DNA of 64,000 nt from positions 42,468,689 to 42,532,688 of the forward strand of contig NC_030381.2 in NCBI RefSeq assembly GCF_001625215.2, given 5' to 3'. This DNA comes from Daucus carota subsp. sativus (lineage: Eukaryota; Streptophyta; Magnoliopsida; Apiales; Apiaceae). This document shows positions 1-15,900 of this stretch, piece by piece (position 1 is the stretch's first letter; each line of letters opens with the position of its first letter). A program made the position numbers and the translations under genes. The notes beneath the pieces were generated by a model. The model ran no database searches, was not told where the DNA came from, and worked only from the letters and a program-made list of their open reading frames with translations.

Positions 1-3000
1 CTCATTTATCCGAGGAAATTCAACAGCAGATGCAGAGAGTTTCTTCTGGGAAGCTCGACCGCTCTTCATGTTAAATCTCATCTCAAACCTGACAATTGTT
101 TTTTAGTCAGGAGCAGAAAGCTTAATGATCATCAAACGTGGTTTTATAAATATAAATAAATAGACAAGTCGTACAATTCATTATTAGAATCCTCGAGCTT
201 CCCATTCATACTCTCATTATTCATGGTAAAGTCTGGATTCTCTACACGGCAAGTGATTAAAACAACATCATCTCCTTCCTCCCACGCATTGGCTGAGAAG
301 AAAGGGTCACCAAGCTCAAGGTAACATTCAAGATAAAGCAGCAAAAACTATCCGTCCACATCCAAAAACCTTAGATGTTATAAAACCTTTTACTAGAGTG
401 TGGGCATGACATATTAACGTAAATGTGGTGATTTCATGCATCTATTTCAGAGTAAATATCATAAAGCATGACAATAACTTTTTGCGTTTTTAAGTATCAA
501 TTTTTTTAATGAAACACTGAACAAGAAATATTTGATCCAGCTCAATTGCAAACATATTCACCAGAATGTGATAGTAAATGATGTGCATTGAAGTACATTG
601 GCAACATTGGCAAAATTATGCTATCCATAAAAAATTCACATGAAAACATACACCACAACCTCTAATAGAAAATTTCTTGTAAATTTGGGATGAATCAAGA
701 ACTTGGTGCCTCACCGTTATGGAATATAAAGCAATTTGGGAGCTCAAACCATTTAATCAGCGAGTCATTCTTAGCATATCGTGGAAGGACACCAAACCGG
801 GCCTTTTTAGTTGCATCAAATGTGAATATCAGCTTCTTTTCCTTCACCATTTCCTAAATAATAGAATCATTCATGTGTCAGTCTTATGGATTGCACTAAC
901 GTGAACTGTGAAATATAATATATACGATGCTTAATTTTCGCACAAGTGTAAATATGACTACAGAAAATCCCCTTACCTTGGGTTTTATGTACAGCGGTAG
1001 GTCCATAATAATCACGTAATTTTCAGTAATGGCAAAGTCATGCATCAATACAGGGCGTGGTAATGTTATTGTCACTGGATCATTTATAAAACCATCTTTC
1101 GAGATCACCCTGTATGTTAAGTATGGATGTGTTTGTGAATAGCCGAAGGTAAACATTTCACCTTCATTAAAAACATTGTTATCAAACGAGTGATTCCAAA
1201 AACCCTCATGAAACATATCCTGGACAGTGGCTTTACATTTACCGGTACATGGGTCGACCTTTGGATGGGCAGTGAATGAATGTGTTAGCCGCTTGTCAAA
1301 ATCCAGCAAACCCAGGGTTTGCAAATCTCCATCTTCCTTCACTCCAATGACATCTGCGCAAATAAGAAAGTGGATTTGATTTTATTTCTGGTATGCAATT
1401 CTATGCATAATGACACCATACTGTTCTCAAGAAGTAAATATGCTATTTTTCCGTAGCCTTCTTAATTTAGAATATAAGCTTCGTTACTCAACACTAAATT
1501 TAGTACAATTTGATAAGATGCTTTCTACAGTAAAAGTATAAGCATTAAACAGGCAGCTAGCTTACACGGTTTATCACCCTCAGAAAGAGCCATAAGTTTA
1601 CCATGATGATAAATCATAGCCGTATTAGCTGCAAGAAAGTGAATGAAAAAGTCGTTTCAAGCCCTAAACAGCATGACAGAGAAAAGAATGTTTAAGGAAA
1701 TTTCTCACCAATAATCATCATATTTAAGTATGAGCCCTAAATAGTTGGCCTCTGGATCAGAATTTGTAAAGGACTTGCCTGTTCCATATCCATATGACAT
1801 ATCCAATACTTCCAATTTTTCTCTGAGAATTTGCATGTTAAGCATAAGTAGCCCAAATAGTCCCTTAAGATCTCCGACCTGAAATTAATGCAGCGAGAGC
1901 ATGTTTACGGCACAAAGGATAGAAATTTAAGTAAAGCTTTAAGAAATTTGTACAGAACATTGGACAAACAGCATAATCAGACCTGGAGAATGATATAGTG
2001 CTTCACACTTGTCAACCTACTTGGGATTTTGCTCTACAACTATACCCAAAACTGTATAAACCTTAATAATCACTCCAAAGATTGGTGAAGAGAAAAGAAA
2101 AAAGATAAAACTACCTTTATAAATTTGGCTCCTCCATAAGTCTCTTCTTGTTTCAGACGAGATGTTTTCACATAACGAGAAACATAAGTAGCATTTCCAT
2201 CTTTAATGCGTAATCCATGAATCATGCTGCAACAGCCACATGACATTTTTTACTACAGAGCTCACAATTCAAAGATTTCCCTTAAAATGTCTAGCACAAT
2301 ATATGTAACTATATATATGTGTTTCATCTAAAAACTGGTTACACCAAACTTATTGTAGATAACATTAATAGTCTTCGAAAAACAGTGACACCAGGTAAGC
2401 CTTAAGCTTCCCCCTCTCCCTCATTTCTGTATTAATCTTTTCTATGGAAACTCCTTTTCAGTCATTTCTTTAATTTATAAAACAATTTCTAATACTATTG
2501 TTGATGAGTCCCTAATTTACTTGCTGTTATAAAAATAGTATAGTATAACATGTGATACAAGTGACTGCTGGGAAATTGTATTGTTAGGAGTAAAGATGGC
2601 AAATGACAATTACGTATGTTCTGCCTGTAAATCAAATATCCTAGCAAAACAAGAATATACTTGGGCATAAATCATTTCATTGGCACTTAAGTGGGAAGAT
2701 TATAAATTTCAATTTCCAGAAGGAAGAAAACACACCCATCTCCGTCAAACCTGCACAGATAAAAAAAAAAAAAAATCAAAACGATCCTGAGTTAATAAAA
2801 GGAAATTAATGACTTTGAAAATAAGATATAGAACGCAAGACAAGCATCACTGATGCAGACAAATAAGGAAGACAAGGGTGAACCCAGAAGTTTTAATAAG
2901 GAGTTTGTTCCGAAGAGCAGAGATATACCAGTGATAACCAGCCACAGGGGGGTATTTAGGATTTGGACCAACCCGAAGAAACGCACCATTCAGACAATCC

Positions 3001-4076
3001 TGGAACAAAATTATAATATCAGATCAAATGTAGAAAGATACATGGGGAACTCATTTAAAGCACATTGTACTGACTTCAATTCTGAATTTTTGTTTCATTG
3101 TCCACTCAAGAATTGGTTATAAGAGCAAGTCCACTGCAAATGCTAAAATAGTTGTAGTTAATTTATACTCCAATGCTAATGCCAAAACAATTGTAGCTAT
3201 TGTTGTTTTGAACTTAAATATTTGCATTCGGGGCCTTCTGCTGCTAAGAGCATGTCCGAGAGTCTCCTAGCCGACTCTTAAATATAATATAAACAATGGG
3301 GCTCACAACGTGTTGGTACATTATTAAGATTGGAAACTCTAACGATGCTCTTATATTCATCTTCTATCTTATATTTTATTTAAATTAAATCTAAAAGACA
3401 GGGAAAAGTAATTAATGCATCGGAGGGAATACATATATATTAATACAAATAAGTTAAGAGTTACGAGGATCTTAGAATAAAGGAAAGAGAAGATGCTCAT
3501 AAGTTTTAAAAGAGCCTCTAAGAGCTAATTAAGAATTCATGCCTCGATCCCGAAGATGCTCTAGGTTGTTAGATTACTCAAACATATATAACCATCACAT
3601 GGACAGCATGAAATCAAAGTCCACTAAACAGCCAATCTTGTATTTTATGCTTAGCTTAATTAATAGAGTAATACCATACAGCTACAGATACTTAATCACA
3701 AAATTAACAAATTTACAGAAAACACTGAAACTGCACTAAAATACTCCGCAATAATACAAAATTCAAGTAACAAAAAGCGCACATATAAATTTATTAAGTG
3801 GAAGTGAATGAAATCATGGATCACAAGAGAAAACATACTGACCGGAAGATGTCCAATGACAGGGAGATTAGTACAAGGAGGAGCCTCGTCAAGCACCGGA
3901 GCAAAGTTACCAGAAAGCCAATGATGATCTACAGAGGAGTCATACATGTACCTAACGATCAAACTTTCAATCCAGTCAATAGCCATTGATGTTAACCCTT
4001 TCCTCACTTTTGGATTTACCACCACTACTTCCGCTTCATTTCTCTTCACTTCCTTCACATTTTGCTTTCCCATCAC
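1..4076 (-). CDS. CCD1: Carotenoid 9,10(9',10')-cleavage dioxygenase 1, tandem copy A (3' end beyond window)
   Basis: CCD1 is a soluble non-haem iron enzyme that cleaves carotenoids and apocarotenoids at the 9,10 bonds, giving ionones and related C13 products. Eleven exons can be placed: 3843-4076, 2929-2999, 2736-2750, 2115-2226, 1779-1878, 1566-1628, 1243-1353, 977-1161, 715-853, 175-292 and 1-88, which runs off the window. They join in frame for 412 residues without a stop. Three of the four iron-binding histidines are visible in [19 protein letters not shown] and CFIFHNANAW; the fourth should lie beyond position 1. The start MMGKQNVKE leads into the family's GLTSMAIDW and LSGNFAPV. Intron positions and phases equal those of the downstream copy, so the two are tandem duplicates. 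The intron after the exon ending at 1779 has a GC donor. No transit peptide is evident, as expected for cytosolic CCD1. Whether the copy is intact downstream is unseen. Confidence 0.93.
2736..2750 (-). other. 15-nt microexon of CCD1 copy A
   Basis: The exon GTTTGACGGAGATGG lies between an AG acceptor and a GT donor. It restores the conserved W-F-D-G-D-G segment: the previous exon ends in TG and the next begins with C-ATG. The same exon is kept in copy B at 10910-10924. Confidence 0.85.
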
Positions 4077-4764
4077 CGTCTTTCGTCTCGTGTATAGAAA
4101 GCCTGTATTTTTCCGGTTACTCTACAAAATTCGACAACATGGTAATTATAACATGAACTAATATCAGATCTATTGTCTACAAACTCCAAGTTTATCCGAA
4201 TACAAACAAATTCAGAATTAATATAGGAATTCTTTTCATGTCTTGACATGCAGACCCTATACTATACATTAGTAGTTTCCTGATAATAATATGCATGTTG
4301 AGAGAACTAAAAGAGAAATTTCAGCATCAAAGTTTCTTACAAGCATAAGATCATTAGTAGTTTCCTCATGCTGCTCAACCAACTCATTAGTAACGATATT
4401 CATCTTCTGATTAGTTGAAGAAGACACCATTCTTGCTGATAATCTGGAGTCCAAATAAAAGTTGCTCCACTTCATTGACTGTAAATTTGATTGCAGCATT
4501 GTATTGAATTATGCTGTTTTTTTCTCTCTTTCTTTTACAAATTCATTTATGATATGATCCTATACCAATTGCATTGACTATTCTTCTTAATTAAAGGGTA
4601 TAATAATTAAGACGCCGAACTCAGTCAACGTAAATCATACTCCCTGTTTTATTTTATTTTATCGATAAGCAAGATTTATTTTATATTTTGAATTTTGCCG
4701 CACAATTTTAAATAGTTTGACTCGATAGTAAAATTAATCATTTGTGATTAATATTTTTTGTGAA
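4077..4764. other. Intergenic, upstream of CCD1 copy A
   Basis: AT-rich sequence that should hold the leader and promoter of CCD1 copy A on the minus strand. A 76-codon open frame on the minus strand (4269-4499) matches no family I recognise and has no supporting context. No clear TATA box or RNA gene was seen. Confidence 0.5.
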
Positions 4765-4955
4765 TTACCCCCTCTATCCCATTTAATTCTATACGTATTT
4801 TTACTGCTCAACACGCATTTCAATATTATTATAAAGTATAGTTCAGTAATTTATTTTTAAGATTCTTTTCTGAATAAAAATTTAGATGTTAAATTGTTAT
4901 TCAAGAAAAAAAAAAGTTACAAAATTATATCTTACCGGAGCATTAGAGTGTGTGG
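4765..4955. repeat. Stowaway-like MITE remnant
   Basis: It starts with a degenerate CTCTATCCC terminus. The family's central fold-back follows: a TCTGAATAAAA arm, then a complementary TTATTCAAG arm. The outer arms, near 4840 (TAAAGTATAG) and 4935 (ATCTTACCGGAGCATT), are complementary to each other. The same core recurs at 14617-14815, 19432-19612, 28940-29145 and 59798-60022. Its right edge meets the BURP pseudogene, so the insertion may have helped break that gene. The edges are approximate. Confidence 0.6.
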
Positions 4956-4959
4956 CGTA

Positions 4960-5320
4960 CAATTTTGATTACATGTTTCAATCAGAATGTGAAGCGCCAG
5001 GAATCAAAGGCGAAGAGAAGCACTGTGCAACGTCACTGGAGAAAATGAAGGGTTTCAGCACTGTCAACAGATTTTGAAAACGAGAGTGAAATGTAGAAGC
5101 GTGGAATTCTTGGATCACAAAGATTGGGAGAAAAGGCTGTGGCTGGTCACAAGCAAAACTATGTATATGATGTGTTTTATTGCCACAAAACAAACAACGT
5201 TAAGGCATATACAGTTTTCCTAGTTGGAAATGATGAAACAAAAGCGAAAGCAGCACTTATTTGCCACACAGACACTTCCTCTTGGAATCCTAAACATTTG
5301 GCATTGCACATTGTTTAGCA
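4960..5320 (+). pseudogene. Frameshifted BURP-domain (RD22-like) fragment
   Basis: Two blocks of the BURP domain are visible in different reading frames. Block 1 (about 4978-5064) reads CEAPGIKGEEKHCATSLEKM, the Cys-containing first part of the domain. Block 2 (about 5124-5315) contains GHKQNYVYDVFYCHKT and ICHTDTSSWNPKHLA, the spaced Cys-His repeats typical of BURP proteins such as RD22. A frameshift and in-frame stops lie between the blocks near 5078. The N-terminal part and signal peptide are missing upstream, and the last Cys-His block is missing downstream, where a stop follows 5315. It is on the strand opposite to both flanking CCD1 genes. BURP proteins are secreted or cell-wall proteins, often stress-induced; this copy is almost certainly dead. 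Confidence 0.85.
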
Positions 5321-5959
5321 AGACCCTCTACGGCTCTACCATCACGGCAATGCCTCCGGAACAATGCATGTCATCGGTGGAACAATGCATCATTCCTATC
5401 ACAATAACAGGTTAGGTAGCCTCCAAGTATCTCCTGAATCACTTTAGTTAAAAAAGTTGGCAATTCTGCTGAGGGAAGCATCTATCTGCAGAATTTACGG
5501 TAGTAGTCCTGATGTTATTTATCACAACCCTTGTGTATTTACTAAGTATGTAATTATTTTTTACTCGTTAGACACAACATAAACTTATATACCCCTTTGT
5601 ACAAACAGATATTACACAAATGTTAAGATTAAAGGTATGCAAGTCAAAGAGACCTCGTTACTCATGTGGTTCTGCAACTCTCTTGTCCGTACAAAGAGAT
5701 ATCACACAAATTTTGAGATTACAGGTATGCAAGTCACAGAGCCCTTGCTACTTATCTGGTTCTGCAAGGCTCAGGCTTTCTACCGTTTGGCTTGTTCTTG
5801 AAGTTGTTCCTGTACAAATTCACAAGTTAAGGATCCCATCTTTTAGCGGAAAGTGTCCAAAATTGTACAATTCATAATGAAAGACACAAAGAAGCCTCTA
5901 GTACAATTTAGATATAAAGACACAGAAAACCATAATCAGAAGTATGGTTTTATAACCCA
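5321..5959. other. Gap between BURP pseudogene and CCD1 copy B
   Basis: Apart from a 90-bp tandem repeat, no gene is seen. The part near 5880-5959 is the expected 3' untranslated region of CCD1 copy B on the minus strand. Confidence 0.5.
5599..5776. repeat. Two-copy 90-bp direct tandem repeat
   Basis: Unit 1 (5599-5688) and unit 2 (5689-5776) both begin GTACAAA-AGAT and share blocks such as GGTATGCAAGTCA and TGGTTCTGCAA, with scattered mismatches. An 85-codon plus-strand frame across it is a by-product of the repeat and matches no known family. Confidence 0.8.
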
Positions 5960-11719
<5,760 letters not shown>

Positions 11720-11730
11720 CTTTTGGTTAG

Positions 11731-11747
11731 TGTGTGTGTGTGTGTGT
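11731..11747. repeat. (TG)n microsatellite
   Basis: A run of about eight TG units starts 11 bp upstream of the CCD1 copy B start codon, so it is probably transcribed as CA repeats in the leader. Confidence 0.9.
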
Positions 11748-12938
11748 TTTGAAGATGGTAGCTGTTTTTATGAGTTATCTATGTGGTGTTGTAGGTTCTT
11801 TGTCTTCTCGGTGGAGCTCTGCATGCCACGTTTTGTGTTTTGGATTTCTGTCTGATATTGTGTAGTAATGGATCAGTTAATAAATTAATAAAAATAGGTA
11901 TTATACCTTTTTTTTTATTAGAAAAAAACACCTGGGGTAATAACTGGACTAATTGCCAATTGGACCGTGCGTGTGATATTTTCAGAATTTTTTATCATCA
12001 CAAAAGTTCAAATTTTCATCAAGAGACGATATTATTAAACGATTTTAACCTAAAATGTGAAATAAATAAAACGAATTATATTACCATATCGCAGACGCGT
12101 ACTATATTATTCGCAAGGTAAATACAAGAAAACAATGCAGGATGACACGCTAAAAATATTGTGTTCTCGTCCTTTGAAATGAGAAATTTCTATCTTTTTA
12201 TCAAAATATTGGATAGGACATGTATCCAAGAAAATTTGATCTTTTTATTTTCAGAAAATTTATATACCAAAAAATAATTAAAAGAACTTGGAGAAAAGAT
12301 ATTTAACCAAGATACCCAATTCTCAAAAAAAATAATAATAGATAGTCATAAAAAACATACCACATCTTCAGAAAATTAAAAATACATATATAAAAAAAAA
12401 AAAAAAACGAATCACCCTACTCGGTAACCATTCCTAATACTTGATTATAAAAATTAGATATTTTTAGCCATCACCACTTAAATGTGTAAATATCATGCCT
12501 ACCAGTCCACAAATATTGCATTAATTGCAACATTCGTCTCATGCATAATGATGCGTACAATAATAATCTACAGAAATAAAATACATGCAAAACTAATTTG
12601 TAACATGTGCAACACATTCTTGCCACAATATTTTAACATGTTCACAATTTATCATCCCAACTCCGCCACTCATTAAGCCAAGTGGCTAAATCAAATCAAA
12701 TACTTCTAAAACGTATGATGATACATTGATACTAACAAATAAGCCAATACACTGCCTTGTCCAAGAACATTCTTGTATGTCAAAAATCTTACAGTGGCTA
12801 ATATCTAAGTTACCAAAATTTTTGTATGAAGATGATTTATAAAGCTTTTATCCAATTATCGTATAGGAATGTTGCACAGGATTCCATTTATATCCTGCTG
12901 TTGCTATATATGACCAGAAGCTGACTACATATATGTAA
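11748..12938. other. Intergenic between CCD1 copy B and the dihydrouridine synthase
   Basis: AT-rich. It should contain the CCD1 copy B promoter (reading left) and the 3' end of the dihydrouridine synthase transcript. Only short open frames occur, and no RNA gene or transposon end was recognised. Confidence 0.5.
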
Positions 12939-15900
12939 CTAATCATACATCCTGTCCTGTTCCGAGTATTCTTTCTCTTCTTTTGCATATGGAGGAGGTA
13001 GCAAATTCTTGGAGTTGGCAAAAGCCTCTACTATACAGTTTGATGAATATTCCTCCAAAGGTTTGTCCAAAACCCAATCCGGAATTATTTCCAGAGTCTC
13101 CTCAAAGAAGGATTTGAGAGTCTACAAAATTAAGTATTCACATTAAAGATGAAACATACTTTTAATCAGGACAACACTATTGGATCGTCTACTAATTTCA
13201 ACTATACATTGTTTTCGTTTATTGTACATCGTAAAGTATCATTTACACAAATACCAAGACTGATCAACTGAGTAAGAGATTTTTTGATTATGGTTCTGTG
13301 TAGATATATAAATTAAACTAGAGAGTGTCAAAGTGATTCATTTCAATGCCATGAAACACTAGTAAGAATACCAGTCATGTATTTAGTAGGCCCAAAAACA
13401 AATTTAGCACCATAACATAAAAAATACTTTTTATTCGTTTAATTTGCACAAAAATTTTAACTTCATGTTCTAATTTAAAGGACAAAAATTATATCAAGAA
13501 AAAGTTGTCGCAAGTATGACTACTTACCACACAACGTTGAAAAGCTGCATCAGCATTGCGCTTCCACAACCCATTTCGAGGCGCCGCATGGAAGAGGCCG
13601 AGTATAGGCTGCAGCATTACATAATACACTAGCTTAGGTCTATAAGCAAATAGATGTTCAACAAAAATACAGGCAGGTGAAATATTGCAACATGATTGCA
13701 TTTATGCAGTGAACATGACCCCCCCCCCCCCCTGGACATATCCTTATTATTATGATCAAACATTAAACATTGGCACACAACTGAACAAAACCAAACACTA
13801 GATAGCGCTTGTTTGTGGTTTGTGTGATCATATGATACCTTAAATAGCTCTGCTCTAATCAGTGGATTACGATGAAAGAAATGGTACCAGATTCCAGAAT
13901 CAGAATCAGTCTGATCCCATCATTCGAGGACTAATTCAGTAGTGGTATAGACTAAAACATTTCTGGCAGGCAAGGATAAACGCAAGTCGCAACAGAGCAA
14001 CCCATCTCTATGCTACAATTTACAACACAATTAAAATATATCAAGACAAATACAACAGTACCTTGACCACATCTCGAACATTTGGCTTATTCTTCCCGTA
14101 TTTTCCAAGGACTGAGTCACCATATTTCTGGTATTGCTCGAGTACCTAACACGAGTTTAAGGCATAATACGTCATGTGATTTTATATGAAAATTGAGACA
14201 AAACAATTGGGAACCTCAATCCCCTATACCTGACGACGAGTAAGATATCTACGAGGTGCACCATATATAGCAGTATCCACATGGCCCAAAGTTTCCCATG
14301 GACTGTCCAGAATAAAAGAGGTCAGTGATGCAAATGGCAACACTTCAAGAAATTCGAACAGCCAAAGAATTAGGTGTGAAATGAAAACAATAAAATAGAT
14401 TTTAATGCCATAGATGCTGTAACAATTAAACTGATGAAGAGTTCAAGTTGCAATATTGTTATCTCATATACAAGACTAGAGGGGGGGGGGGCTATTAATG
14501 ACTTGTATAATATTCAACAATGTGCAAGCGATGTGCACTTTCTCAGGTTCAGGTACTTATCATAAAATATCAGTCTCTAAAATTAAGGCTTCTTAATAAA
14601 ATCTGCTTATTAAATACTCCCTCCGTCCCACTCATTTCTATATGTTTTTTATTCACTGCTCAGCACGCACTTCACTGCTCCAATAAATTATAGTTCTATA
14701 ACTTTTTTTAAAAATTTTCTTTTTCTGAATAAAAGCTTAGGTATTAAATTTTTATTCAGAAAAAGAAAATCTCGATAATAAGTTATGGAACTATACTTTA
14801 CAGGAGCATCCAAGTAAAGCAGTCACAGATCCCAGTCACAATGCACTATCTAGTATCTAGACCTCTCAATATTCAAAATGGTATTAAGCATCGACTTGTA
14901 TAATGTTTAACATTGTGCAACTGATGGGCACCGTCTCATGTTCAGCTAATTTGCATAAAGTATAATTCCTTCCAACTACAATCTCTACTGTTAAAACTTC
15001 TCCATGAAATCCGCTTATTGAACACCTATTACCTAGGCCATAAATCAGCTCAACAATTGTGCTTACAAGTGTAGCATCGTTATTCCCTGTATTTTGCACA
15101 GAATAAAAGAGTCGCAGATCAAAGCACAATGCACTATCTACACTTCCCAATATTCAAATTCTGGCAAAGAAAAAACACCTCATGGAGAGTCAATAATAAG
15201 GCATCCTCAGAAAATCCAGAACAAAGAGCTCAATGCATCCTTCGCAATAAAGCTTCTTACTAAAGTTCGAATACAATCTCCATCTAGATCGCTTTAAAGA
15301 ATTTTAAACTATTTAGGATAAAGTTGTCTTAAAATTCACTAAAAAAATGGGAAAGGGGATGTGCAACAGCAATTAATTATCACCAAGAAGGTTTTACTTG
15401 ATCATTTGGTACATATAACCAATTGGACCTAGCATATACTATAAATTTAAAATATAGACACACCAATTCATAAAAGAAGTGAGAGAGTGTCAACAAGTCA
15501 AAATCTCATGTCAGCTGCACATTTGTGATATGTCTTACATATAATAGGCAGCACGTCCGACCATAACACCATGAGCTCCTTCATTTCTTGCAGCATTTAC
15601 CTTAAAGTTAATAACAGAAAAAATCATCGGGTCAAGTGCATTTCCCCTTGGGTTTGAAACTATTAGCAGACACGAATTGAGCATTCCATTAAGTAACAGA
15701 ACAGGAATTTTACTAGAAACACCCCCCCCCCCCCCCCCCCCCCCCTCCCCGTCCTGGAGGAGAAAATGTACACTTAAATGTTTATAAAGGCGTAAACCAA
15801 AAGTGTTCCATGAGAATAAAAGAAAACCTTCACCCCAGAGTTCGTAACTACTTTTGATTTTAAGAAAATTCCTACACAGTTTCGACAACACAGAAGCAAA

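Noticed and set aside
4269-4499. 76-codon minus-strand frame upstream of CCD1 copy A
   Set aside because: No recognisable family, biased by AT-rich sequence; not enough to call a gene.
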